This document shows, piece after piece, positions 32,121 through 39,108 of a stretch of 43,653 bases of DNA. The DNA lies in the IMG/VR virus record IMGVR_UViG_3300049447_000008, positions 1-43,653 of that record, one strand, 5' to 3'. A program made the position numbers and the translations under genes. The notes below the pieces were generated by a model, which did no database searches, had not been told where the DNA came from, and saw only the letters and a program-made list of their open reading frames with translations. This stretch comes from a virus. Position 1 is the first letter of the stretch, and every line of letters begins with the position of its first letter.

Positions 32121-33206
32121 ATGAAGGATTACGAACAGACATTCGGCGGCGACGCGGGCAGCGATGCGCTCTCGGCCGCCCTGCGCGCCGATTACCACGA
32201 TGCCGGCCAGAGCATCGACCAAGATGACCGCTTCGGCCGCTGGCTCTGGCGCGCGATGTTCGACGTAGCGATTGCCGGCTTGTCGGTGAATGCGGCGCTG
32301 GAGAAGCATCGGAACGAATGGCGCGCGGCGCTCGGCTTGCCGTCATTGAGCATCAGCCTTGAGCCGCCGCGGCCGATTCACGTCGAAGGGGAGCGGTTCA
32401 TCGATGACCGCGGCAAGGTCTGGCCGTGGCGCGGCATGACGCATTTCTGCCTCCTCTCGAAATGGCTGCAAAGCGGCGACGTGCGCGCACTTGTCCGCGA
32501 GGCGCGCGGCTACGGTGCGAATTTACTGAGGGTTTTTGTCGAAGTGCCAGATTGGGCCGGGAATCTGGCGCTGAATCCGACGCAGGTGCCGGACTTCTAT
32601 CACAAGCTCGGCGCGTTCCTTGACCAGCTCGCGGCGGAAGGGATGCGCGCGGAACTGACGGTATTCACCGACCGTGACATCATTCCGGCCGATCAGGACA
32701 AGCGCGTGCATTTCAATCGCGTCTGTGACGTTGTGCGCACGAAAGGCGGCGTGCATGTCATCGAAGCGTTCAACGAGGACCACATCGATTACACGCTGCT
32801 CTCCAAGCCGGTTGGCGTGGTGTCCTGCGCCGGATCGCGCGGCGGCGACCAACCGCCCCATCTGCCGCCCTATATGTGGGACTACGCCACATTCCACGAG
32901 CGCCGCGACTACCCGGGATGGATCAAGGACGCGGTGACGCACGAGCTCATCGACGGCTATCCCGGCTATGACGGGACACGGCGCGCGACGGTGCATGATG
33001 AGCCGATCAAGTTCGGAGACGAGGACATTCCAGACAGGCAGACAAGCAGCCTACAGCTCATCGAGCAGTTCGGCTACATCTGCGCCGCGACGTGCGCCGG
33101 CGGATCGTTCCACCCGGAGCGCGGCAACTACTCGGAGCCGCTGACGCCACATCAGGCTGATGGCGCTCGGCACATGTTCGCGGCGATGATTGCGGTGACG
33201 GGATGA
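32121..33206 (+). CDS. GH5-like glycoside hydrolase
   Basis: 361 residues. After a helical N-terminus (about 1-80) begins a TIM-barrel-like enzyme: DDRGKVWPWRGMTHFCLL, GYGANLLRVFVEVPDW, AELTVFTD, then VIEAFNED with the classical N218-E219 acid/base pair and VHDEPIKFGDE with E294 as nucleophile candidate. The pattern resembles cellulase-family (GH5-like) proteins. No signal peptide is visible. It may be a depolymerase released at lysis or a virion enzyme. Family and substrate are uncertain. Confidence 0.65.
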   Translation: MKDYEQTFGGDAGSDALSAALRADYHDAGQSIDQDDRFGRWLWRAMFDVAIAGLSVNAALEKHRNEWRAALGLPSLSISLEPPRPIHVEGERFIDDRGKVWPWRGMTHFCLLSKWLQSGDVRALVREARGYGANLLRVFVEVPDWAGNLALNPTQVPDFYHKLGAFLDQLAAEGMRAELTVFTDRDIIPADQDKRVHFNRVCDVVRTKGGVHVIEAFNEDHIDYTLLSKPVGVVSCAGSRGGDQPPHLPPYMWDYATFHERRDYPGWIKDAVTHELIDGYPGYDGTRRATVHDEPIKFGDEDIPDRQTSSLQLIEQFGYICAATCAGGSFHPERGNYSEPLTPHQADGARHMFAAMIAVTG

Positions 33207-33322
33207 TGGCTGAAGATAAGCCGGATTTAGTGCAGGCACTAATTATGCTGCTCGCGGCGCTGGCACAACTGGCGCAGGCGGCGACGCGCTACCTCGAAAC
33301 CGAAAGGACTGGACGGCAATGA
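33203..33322 (+). CDS. Small hydrophobic protein
   Basis: 39 residues from an ATG overlapping the hydrolase stop; a second ATG at 33206 is in frame. The middle (LVQALIMLLAALAQLAQA) is a hydrophobic, Ala/Leu-rich helix, with acidic N- and basic C-termini. Possibly membrane-associated. Its TGA overlaps the next ATG. Function unknown. Confidence 0.5.
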   Translation: MMAEDKPDLVQALIMLLAALAQLAQAATRYLETERTGRQ

Positions 33323-33465
33323 GTCTGATTCTGCTGACGTTCGCGCTGGTGCTGTTTCTCCTCGCGGCCGGCGTGCCTCCTGGCGCCGCCGATCCGTGGC
33401 GACTGCGCATCATGGCCTTTGGCCTCGCCGCATGGGTCGCCTCGCAGTATCCGTTTTTTAGGTGA
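33319..33465 (+). CDS. Small membrane protein
   Basis: 48 residues. Two hydrophobic stretches (SLILLTFALVLFLLAAGVPP and LRIMAFGLAAWVASQYPFF) around a short charged loop. Two transmembrane spans are likely; the small size would suit a pore or lysis accessory peptide, but its distance from the endolysin leaves this open. Confidence 0.55.
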   Translation: MSLILLTFALVLFLLAAGVPPGAADPWRLRIMAFGLAAWVASQYPFFR

Positions 33466-33485
33466 TGTCATCCTCCCCGCTGCTG

Positions 33486-33540
33486 ATGCTGACCATGCTG
33501 ACCATGCTGACTTGACACGCGGCCGTAGCCATGCTAGTAT
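33486..33540 (+). promoter_or_regulatory. Promoter with consensus -35 and upstream 9-bp tandem repeats
   Basis: ATGCTGACC is repeated in tandem at 33486-33494 and 33495-33503, with a third partial copy (ATGCTGAC) at 33504-33511 that abuts TTGACA (33512-33517). A 17-nt spacer leads to TAGTAT (33535-33540), and the ATG of the next gene is 6 nt further on (33547). The repeats suggest an activator or repressor binding in phase with the promoter; the start is leaderless. Confidence 0.75.
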
Positions 33541-33546
33541 ACGGGC

Positions 33547-33855
33547 ATGGCATCAATCTTCGGACGGGAACTCGCGGCGCGGTTCACGGGCTACAAGCCG
33601 TCGCAAGCCAAGCAGGCTGACCCGCGCGGCGGCGTCTGCGTCTGCGGCCGGCCCGTGCGCGCACATTTCACCCTCGATAATCGCAAGCTGTCCTGTGAGC
33701 AGACCGCCGCGGCCGATGTTTACGAGTTACCTGACGGCCGGCTCGTGCTGACCGACGCGACGGCGACGAAGGGCGCGCGCTGGTCGACGTTCACGCTTAA
33801 GGGCGGCCGCTCGGTGGACATGTTCCTCGTGTGCGCCGCGAAGGAGAGCCGATGA
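33547..33855 (+). CDS. Hypothetical protein with cysteine motif
   Basis: 102 residues (MASIFGRELAARFTGYKPSQ...). A CVCG motif and a later C could bind metal (GGVCVCGRPV ... LSCEQTAAADV). Beta-rich second half (LVLTDATATKGARWSTFTLK). Leaderless start 6 nt after a strong -10. First gene of a unit running to 35768. Function unknown. Confidence 0.65.
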   Translation: MASIFGRELAARFTGYKPSQAKQADPRGGVCVCGRPVRAHFTLDNRKLSCEQTAAADVYELPDGRLVLTDATATKGARWSTFTLKGGRSVDMFLVCAAKESR

Positions 33856-34148
33856 ACCGCGAACAGACCATCCGTCGCGCCGAGGATGCCGCGTTCATCG
33901 CCAAGGCGCGATTGAAGGCGCTGCCCGATTGCCCCGATTGCGGCGGCGCGGGCTACCTCGATATCTGCTACGGTGGCAACCCGGACAAGGAAGGCCGCGA
34001 GTTGTGCGCGTGCGTCAACCGGACCACGTGCGAAAACTGCGGCGAACCGTGCGATACGGGCATCGTCTGGTCGCCGAGCGGCCGGTCGGCTTACTGCTCC
34101 GAGGCGTGTTTCGAGTCGTCTGCTGATTCACTGGAGGCGCAATCATGA
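33852..34148 (+). CDS. Zinc-ribbon protein with multiple CxxC pairs
   Basis: 98 residues, AAGGAG (33841-33846) before the ATG. CPDCGGAGYLD and later CENCGEPC form ribbon knuckles (DnaJ-type CxxCxGxG in the first), with LCACVNR between. Acidic helical N-terminus (REQTIRRAEDAAFIAKARLK). DnaJ-like or DksA-like zinc clusters are possible. Its ATGA overlaps the previous stop. Function unknown. Confidence 0.62.
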   Translation: MNREQTIRRAEDAAFIAKARLKALPDCPDCGGAGYLDICYGGNPDKEGRELCACVNRTTCENCGEPCDTGIVWSPSGRSAYCSEACFESSADSLEAQS

Positions 34149-34414
34149 GCCGCTATTCTGACCCGGGCACCGACCCGGACTACACAGCCGGCCTTGAACC
34201 TGACCCGGACGTGCAGGAATGCGACGGATGCACAGAGCTGAGCACGCAGCTCCAGCAGATTGCGCGCGTGCTGCGCATCTTCTACCTGTCGCCGCTGAGC
34301 ATGTCGTCGGTTCAACCGCTGCTGACGCTGGCGGAAGAACTGAACCCGGGCCTGAAAGGCTTAGCCGCATATCTCGACCGCGACATCATCACGCCAGACA
34401 AGGCGCCGTTCTAG
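34145..34414 (+). CDS. Hypothetical acidic protein
   Basis: 89 residues (MSRYSDPGTDPDYTAGLEPD...). ECDGC provides a cysteine pair; a helical C-terminal part (LQQIARVLRIFYLSPLSMSS). ATGA overlap upstream, a 2-nt gap to the next GTG downstream. Function unknown. Confidence 0.58.
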   Translation: MSRYSDPGTDPDYTAGLEPDPDVQECDGCTELSTQLQQIARVLRIFYLSPLSMSSVQPLLTLAEELNPGLKGLAAYLDRDIITPDKAPF

Positions 34415-34416
34415 TC

Positions 34417-34614
34417 GTGAAAATCACCGAGACGACTCAGCGCGAGTGCTGTCAGCCGAAAGACCTCAAGGCTGTCGAAGGCTCGGAGATGCGCGGGGGC
34501 TATCCTCTCCAGAAGTTCTGTATCCACTGCGGCGCGCGGCACGTCTACACGTCGTTCATGGACGCTGCTGGGTCAAGCGATTGGGAGTATCGAAAAATCG
34601 AGGAGCCGCGGTAG
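34417..34614 (+). CDS. Small zinc-binding protein
   Basis: 65 residues from GTG. ECC in the N-terminal part and FCIHCGARH suggest a single zinc site. Ends in a charged strand (WEYRKIEEPR). Its stop overlaps the GTG of the next gene by one base. Function unknown. Confidence 0.52.
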   Translation: MKITETTQRECCQPKDLKAVEGSEMRGGYPLQKFCIHCGARHVYTSFMDAAGSSDWEYRKIEEPR

Positions 34615-34802
34615 TGAAATCAACCAAACGGATACCGCCTGATTCTCCGTCATGGAAAAGCTATCCGGTGCGGCACTGCCAGTCTCTCCATCATTGCGCC
34701 GTCTGCAACCGCGCGATCACGCTCGGACAGTTGTATCGAGATGGCGGTTTATCGCGGCGCGCACATGTATCCTGCTGTCCAATGGATACGGGAAAAGAAT
34801 AG
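34614..34802 (+). CDS. Small cysteine/histidine-rich protein
   Basis: 62 residues from GTG. Basic (MKSTKRIPPDSPSWKSYP), with HCQSLHHCAVCNRA forming a His/Cys cluster, and SCCPMD near the end. Likely metal-binding. Function unknown; one in the run of tiny ribbon proteins between 33852 and 35001. Confidence 0.5.
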   Translation: MKSTKRIPPDSPSWKSYPVRHCQSLHHCAVCNRAITLGQLYRDGGLSRRAHVSCCPMDTGKE

Positions 34803-34804
34803 TC

Positions 34805-34894
34805 GTGGCGCGCTGGAAGCCGACCGCCGCGATGCGCGACTGGTTACATGCGCTCGCCAGTTACCAAAATGCGGAGTATGGCCGATGCGCCTGA
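34805..34894 (+). CDS. Possible 29-residue ORF
   Basis: MARWKPTAAMRDWLHALASY and onward to residue 29, from a GTG 2 nt after the previous stop; overlaps the next ATG by 10 nt. The packing is like its neighbours, but very short frames are weak evidence on their own. Confidence 0.35.
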   Translation: MARWKPTAAMRDWLHALASYQNAEYGRCA

Positions 34895-35001
34895 TCCTCG
34901 CGTGCCTCGCGCAGTGCGGGCGCTTGCTCACTGAGGCGTGCGAGCGGCGACTGGACGACCGCGACGATATCGCGCAGATGGTCAAAGAGCGCTGGCTGTG
35001 A
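34885..35001 (+). CDS. Small protein before the cytosine methyltransferase
   Basis: 38 residues (MRLILACLAQCGRLLTEACE...), helical, with a charged C-terminus (RRLDDRDDIAQMVKERWL). Its TGA overlaps the GTG of the methyltransferase gene. Function unknown. Confidence 0.5.
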   Translation: MRLILACLAQCGRLLTEACERRLDDRDDIAQMVKERWL

Positions 35002-35768
35002 AGCCGTTAGCGATAGACATCTACGCGGGCCTTGGTGGCTGGACGGAAGGACTACTCGCGGAAGGCTACCGAGTTGTTGGGTTTGACATCGAACAGCACG
35101 TCTACGGTGATGCGCGCTATCCCGCGCAACTCGTGGTGCAGGACGTGCTGACGCTACATGGCCGACAATTCAGAGACGCCGCGCTGATTGTCGCGAGTCC
35201 GCCGTGTCAGGCGTATTCGTATCGCGCGATGCCGTGGAAGAAGGCGAAGGCGCTGCCGCCGCCGGATAACGCGCTGTTCGAGGCGTGTTTTCGGATTCAG
35301 CGGGAAGCGTGCGACGCGGCAGGCCGACACGTTCCGCTGGTGGTGGAGAACGTGTGCGGCGCACAGAAGTGGGTCGGCCGTGCGCGCTGGCACTACGGCA
35401 GCTTCTACCTATGGGGCGATGTGCCGGCGCTGATGCCGATGACGCGACGCGCTAAAGTTGGCGGATTTCGCTTCGATGGTAATGACGGAAGTTTCCAGAC
35501 AGCTAGCGTGCGCGCGATAAAGAACGATGGCGGCTCCTGGTTCGGCATCGCGCACAACACGGCGAGCGGACACGGAAACAATCCAGCGCGACGGAATGAC
35601 CCGCGTGACGGCATCAAGCAAGGTGGCGATTGGTTCAACGCTTCCGAGCCGTCTATTTCTCGTCGCACGGGCAGCAAGAGCACGGCGCGCAAAGCCGCCT
35701 CGGCGCATATCGCGAAGATTCCCTTCGAGTTGGCCCGACACATCGCGCGGGCGTGGAAGCCTGCGTAG
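34998..35768 (+). CDS. DNA (cytosine-5) methyltransferase
   Basis: 256 residues from GTG. Motif I DIYAGLGGWTEGL (7-19), D30 of motif II, ASPPCQAYSYR (66-76) with catalytic C70, and ENV (117-119), the usual C5-methylase set. The C-terminus (KIPFELARHIARAWKP) is like motif X. The recognition domain region (about 150-235) is short, so its target is unknown. There is no matching restriction enzyme nearby. It probably modifies phage DNA to resist host restriction, or acts as an orphan regulator. Confidence 0.88.
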   Translation: MKPLAIDIYAGLGGWTEGLLAEGYRVVGFDIEQHVYGDARYPAQLVVQDVLTLHGRQFRDAALIVASPPCQAYSYRAMPWKKAKALPPPDNALFEACFRIQREACDAAGRHVPLVVENVCGAQKWVGRARWHYGSFYLWGDVPALMPMTRRAKVGGFRFDGNDGSFQTASVRAIKNDGGSWFGIAHNTASGHGNNPARRNDPRDGIKQGGDWFNASEPSISRRTGSKSTARKAASAHIAKIPFELARHIARAWKPA

Positions 35769-35784
35769 CCTGTCCTCGCCAGTG

Positions 35785-35790
35785 TATACT
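35785..35790 (+). promoter_or_regulatory. -10 element of the HTH gene, leaderless type
   Basis: TATACT at 35785-35790 lies 8 nt before the ATG at 35799, which has no Shine-Dalgarno. No good -35 is present (TGCGTA at 17 nt upstream is poor), so the promoter may be weak or activated. Confidence 0.4.
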
Positions 35791-35798
35791 GCTATCCC

Positions 35799-36008
35799 AT
35801 GTCCAAGCCGATGCTGACCCTGAGTGACATTCGCGCGCTGGTCCGCGCGCATGTGGAGCGCTGCGGCAGTTATCGTCGTGCGGCCAGCGAGTTGGGCATT
35901 CACTTCTCCTACCTGTCGAACTTCCTGCATGACTCGACGCGGCGGCCGGGGCCAGTGATGCTCGCGGCGTTGCAGCTGCAAGAGCACGTCAGCTACTCCA
36001 AGAAATAA
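35799..36008 (+). CDS. HTH transcriptional regulator
   Basis: 69 residues with a helix-turn-helix at about 25-45 (YRRAASELGIHFSYLSNFLH), Cro/repressor-like in size and pattern, and a basic C-terminus. A single-gene unit between two promoters, which is typical of phage Cro-like regulators. It could bind the TACC-N3-GGTA palindromes seen at 4187-4199 and 43597-43615, but that is inference. Confidence 0.7.
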   Translation: MSKPMLTLSDIRALVRAHVERCGSYRRAASELGIHFSYLSNFLHDSTRRPGPVMLAALQLQEHVSYSKK

Positions 36009-36009
36009 G

Positions 36010-36038
36010 TAGACATCGTTTCCGCTATAGACTACACT
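36010..36038 (+). promoter_or_regulatory. Promoter of the right-hand operon, leaderless type
   Basis: TAGACA (36010-36015), 17 nt, TACACT (36033-36038), then 7 nt to the ATG at 36046. The spacing matches the other leaderless promoters; no Shine-Dalgarno is present. It would transcribe the 13 overlapping genes to 43495. The sequence TAGACTAC recurs at 4248-4255. Confidence 0.6.
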
Positions 36039-36045
36039 TCGCGGC

Positions 36046-36231
36046 ATGGTGAAAGAGACGAAGCCGGCGCGGGCATACGTCGCGCTCCAGCGCAAGCGCA
36101 TCAAGACGCCATCGCAAGACCTGCAAGTGTTCGCGACGGTCGTGATGGCGCTCGAAGAACTGTGGAGCGAGTCGTCGCGCGAGCGCGTCTGGCGTCAGGT
36201 CGGCTGGTGGAAAGGATTCAAGTCATCATGA
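36046..36231 (+). CDS. Hypothetical protein, first of the recombination operon
   Basis: 61 residues (MVKETKPARAYVALQRKRIK...), basic N-terminal half, aromatic end (RQVGWWKGFKSS). ATGA overlap downstream. No motif recognised. Confidence 0.58.
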   Translation: MVKETKPARAYVALQRKRIKTPSQDLQVFATVVMALEELWSESSRERVWRQVGWWKGFKSS

Positions 36232-36383
36232 AACAATCTGCAATCGATAAGGCGCTGGCTGAACTGAGGGACGAGCGCGACGTGCTCGAACGCGCAATCC
36301 GAGTCATTGAAGCCAATCGCGAGCCGAAGCCGGCGAAGGCGCGCAAGCCGAAGCTGGCAGGCAGTGAGGCGGCAAGCAAGTGA
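36228..36383 (+). CDS. Small coiled-coil protein
   Basis: 51 residues (MKQSAIDKALAELRDERDVL...). A short coiled coil with a basic, Lys/Pro/Ala-rich tail (KPAKARKPKLAGSEA), which suggests nucleic-acid contact. Overlaps both neighbours by 4 nt, directly before the exonuclease fusion. Function unknown. Confidence 0.55.
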   Translation: MKQSAIDKALAELRDERDVLERAIRVIEANREPKPAKARKPKLAGSEAASK

Positions 36384-37993
36384 CCGCGCGCAACGTGCTA
36401 TTGATTGACCTCCCGTCTATTCTGGTGCCGATCTTCCACATGTCGGCATCGGAGCCGGACCCGAATGCCACTAGCACGCAGACCGTCGCGCGCGTGCGCG
36501 GACTGGCATCCGGTCAGCCACACGTCGCGATTGCACTCGATGCGCCGCCGTATCTGCGCAAGCAGATTGACCCGTCGTATAAGGCGAATCGCCCGGAGTC
36601 CATCGCGCCGTTGCAGCATCAGATGGACCTCGCGGCGGAGATTCTCGCTGGAGACGGGTTCCCGGTGTGGCGCGCAAAGGGCCATGAGGCCGACGACATC
36701 TTGAGTTCGGCAACGTGGCAGGCGCTCGCGGCCGGTGACGACGTGACGGTGATGCTGGTGTCAGCCGACAAGGACGCGCTTCAGTTGATCGGGCCGCGCG
36801 TCACGGCGAAGTCGCTGAAGGACGGCTCCATCATCGATGCTGATGCCGTCGAGTTCAAGTTTGGCGTCCGGCCGCATCAAGTCGCTGATTACCTCGCGCT
36901 GGTTGGCGACACATCCGACAATATCAAAGGCGCTAAGGGCATCGGCGGGATTACGGCCGCGAAGCTCCTGAAGCAGTTCGGGAACCTTGACGACTTACTC
37001 AAGGCGGTCGTTGACGGCGCGTCGGACTTGACGCCAGCGATGCGCGCCAATCTTGTCGAGTTCGGGCCGCGGCTGCCCGTGGTCCGCGCTCTGATTGCAC
37101 TCAGAACAGACGTGCCGCTACCGTTCGCGGACATCTGGCGCCCGCGCGTGCCGGCGGATGTCGCGGTGTTCGGTGATGACCTCGAAGCCGGCATCGCGGC
37201 GGACATTGAGGAGACCATGCCTTCGCTCCAGCAGGCGGTCGAGATCATCAAGGAGGCTGACCCAGCCAACCCGCACGCGGTGCGCGCCGAACAGCTCATC
37301 GACGAAGCGCGCGGGCAGGCCCATCAGGCACGTCAGGCTGCCCCACAGGCGGCGAACGGCACGCCGGCGGCCCCTGAGCCTGTCCCGGCGCCGAAGCCGC
37401 TCACAGGGCCAGCCATCGGCCCGCCTGGTGCCTTGCCGGTGCCCGCGCACACCAGCGGCTACCTGCAAGTGCTGCCAGCGGCACCCGTGGACTACGAGCG
37501 ACAGCTTGAGCCGCGCAACATGTCGGAGGCGAAGCAGCTCGCTCAGGACATGTTCGCCGCGCGTCTGTTTTCGGCATGGGGGAACGCGCCCGCTGTGCTG
37601 GCCATCATTTTGTCAGGGCGAGAGTTGGGGATGGCCGCGATGCAAAGCCTCCGCGCGTTTGACAACATCGACGGCAAACCGACGATGAAAGCCGACCTGA
37701 TCCGCGCGCTCGTCATGCGGTCTGGCAAAGCGGAGTATTTCTCCTGCACGAAGCGCACGGCGGACGAAGCGACGTTCGTCACGAAGCGCAAGGGCGACCC
37801 AGAACCCATTGCGCTCACGTATACGCTCGAAGAAGGGCGCATCGCGTGGCAGAAGAGCGATCAGGCGTGGAAGGCGAGCGGATGGGGGCGCAACAGCGCC
37901 GATATGTGCGTCGCGCGCGCCGGGGCAAAACTCGCGCGGCTTGTGTTTCCAGATGTTGTTCACGGGTTGATTTCCGGCGAGGAGATGGAATGA
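36380..37993 (+). CDS. 5'-3' exonuclease fused to a RecT-like annealing domain
   Basis: 537 residues. The N-terminal ~275 residues are a FEN/PolI-N-type 5' nuclease: D10, D54 with YLRKQIDPSYKANRP (58-72), GHEADDIL (E103, D105, D106), SADKD (D130, D132), and the helix-hairpin-helix part GDTSDNIKGAKGIGGITAAK (176-195). A Pro/Ala linker follows (about 320-368). The C-terminal part (about 380-537) matches the phage RecT-like pattern: APAVLAIILSGRELGMAAMQ, IDGKPTMKADLIRALV, then ARLVFPDVVHGLISGEE. A nuclease that resects 5' ends joined to an annealing protein would be a single-chain counterpart of lambda Exo-Beta. Placed at the head of the operon with DNA-modifying genes. Confidence 0.82.
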   Translation: MTARNVLLIDLPSILVPIFHMSASEPDPNATSTQTVARVRGLASGQPHVAIALDAPPYLRKQIDPSYKANRPESIAPLQHQMDLAAEILAGDGFPVWRAKGHEADDILSSATWQALAAGDDVTVMLVSADKDALQLIGPRVTAKSLKDGSIIDADAVEFKFGVRPHQVADYLALVGDTSDNIKGAKGIGGITAAKLLKQFGNLDDLLKAVVDGASDLTPAMRANLVEFGPRLPVVRALIALRTDVPLPFADIWRPRVPADVAVFGDDLEAGIAADIEETMPSLQQAVEIIKEADPANPHAVRAEQLIDEARGQAHQARQAAPQAANGTPAAPEPVPAPKPLTGPAIGPPGALPVPAHTSGYLQVLPAAPVDYERQLEPRNMSEAKQLAQDMFAARLFSAWGNAPAVLAIILSGRELGMAAMQSLRAFDNIDGKPTMKADLIRALVMRSGKAEYFSCTKRTADEATFVTKRKGDPEPIALTYTLEEGRIAWQKSDQAWKASGWGRNSADMCVARAGAKLARLVFPDVVHGLISGEEME

Positions 37994-38436
37994 CCGCGAG
38001 AGCCGAAGACGTCGTCGCGCTGCTGACGAGCATCGATGCCAGCCTGAAGATCATCGCAGGCGCCGTGCAGCAGCGGGCCGCGAAGCAGGCGCACAGTCCG
38101 GCGCTGGCGAGCGCGGCTGACCTCGACGGCCCGCACGGCGACCCTATCATCGTCGCGAAAGACCCGCGCGACTGGAGCGGGGAGACGATGAAGGGCCGCA
38201 AGTTCAGCGAATGCCCGCCGGAATACTTGGCACTCGTGGCCGATCGTCTCGACTACTTCGCGCAGCATAATACGGAAGCCGGCGACGCGAAGAAGGCCGG
38301 CTACAACCGGAAAGACGCGGCTCGAGCTCGAGGCTGGGAAGAGCGCATCCGTGCCGGCTACACGCCGCCTGCGCCCGTCGCGGCGGATGAGATTTGGCCG
38401 AGCGATGATGCGAAAGACGATGAGGTGACGTGGTGA
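37990..38436 (+). CDS. Hypothetical protein following the exonuclease/annealase fusion
   Basis: 148 residues. Helical N-terminus (AEDVVALLTSIDASLKIIAG), a centre with PPEYLALVADRLDYFAQ and an acidic end. The segment KGRKFSECPPEYL resembles phage proteins that accompany RecT-like annealases. Possible accessory factor. ATGA overlaps on both sides. Confidence 0.6.
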   Translation: MTARAEDVVALLTSIDASLKIIAGAVQQRAAKQAHSPALASAADLDGPHGDPIIVAKDPRDWSGETMKGRKFSECPPEYLALVADRLDYFAQHNTEAGDAKKAGYNRKDAARARGWEERIRAGYTPPAPVAADEIWPSDDAKDDEVTW

Positions 38437-38645
38437 GCGATCTCGTCACGTTGCGCGACGGAACAACCATCGTCGTCGACGCGCTCCGCTTAAGTTGGGC
38501 CATCGAGGAGCAAGGCTGCGCGATGACGGCGCAGGACGGCAAACTTCATGTTGCGAACGGCTCGCGGCTGACGCCGGCACAGTGCGCGGCCATCAAACAG
38601 CACAAAGCGGCGCTGCTGCATATCGCCGGATTGGAGCATCCATGA
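38433..38645 (+). CDS. Small protein with TubC-like helical motif
   Basis: 70 residues from GTG (the preceding codon, GTG 38430, is possible too). The end LTPAQCAAIKQHKAALLHIA resembles the helical C-terminus of the TubC N-terminal-like domain found in several phage small proteins. N-terminal half beta-like. Function unknown. Confidence 0.52.
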   Translation: MSDLVTLRDGTTIVVDALRLSWAIEEQGCAMTAQDGKLHVANGSRLTPAQCAAIKQHKAALLHIAGLEHP

Positions 38646-38884
38646 CCCTGACGCAGATTCGCGATGAACTGGACAAGATTGACGCGCTGACAATGGACGG
38701 CATCGTCATCGACGATGAAGATGACGGCGAGAAGAATCGAGCGCGCGTCTTCAAAGTCGACGGCTACGAGCGCCTGACGAATCTGCGACTGAACCTGGAC
38801 CGCGCCATCCTGCGCGAGTCGGAGGCGAAGCGCGGCACGTCAGACGGATTGCGTCTGCATCAATACGAGGAGATGGACGAATGA
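38642..38884 (+). CDS. Hypothetical acidic protein
   Basis: 80 residues (MTLTQIRDELDKIDALTMDG...), Asp/Glu-rich (IVIDDEDDGEKNRARVFKVD), helical ends. ATGA overlap at both sides. No motif recognised. Confidence 0.55.
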   Translation: MTLTQIRDELDKIDALTMDGIVIDDEDDGEKNRARVFKVDGYERLTNLRLNLDRAILRESEAKRGTSDGLRLHQYEEMDE

Positions 38885-39108
38885 GTAACGACCTCCACCC
38901 GGCGACGGCTGATGACCTCGCTGACAGTCGGGTAAGGCGCGTGTTCGCCGAGCGCGGGAGCATCGGCCTATCTTTCATCATCGGCCGCGCGCACTGCGAG
39001 CCGTGCGGCACCGTGGCGGCCGTCATCCGGCATCCGGACGTGTGCGAGGTGCACTGTCCGCGCTGCGGCGAACTGGCGACGATCGGAGCGAGCGGCGATG
39101 AGTGCTGA
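38881..39108 (+). CDS. Zinc-ribbon protein preceding the helicase-methyltransferase
   Basis: 75 residues. CEPCG and CPRCG (with C of VCEVHC between) form a zinc ribbon at the C-terminal half. Its end overlaps the next gene by 11 nt. Possible adaptor of the large fusion enzyme next to it, by neighbourhood only. Confidence 0.58.
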   Translation: MSNDLHPATADDLADSRVRRVFAERGSIGLSFIIGRAHCEPCGTVAAVIRHPDVCEVHCPRCGELATIGASGDEC

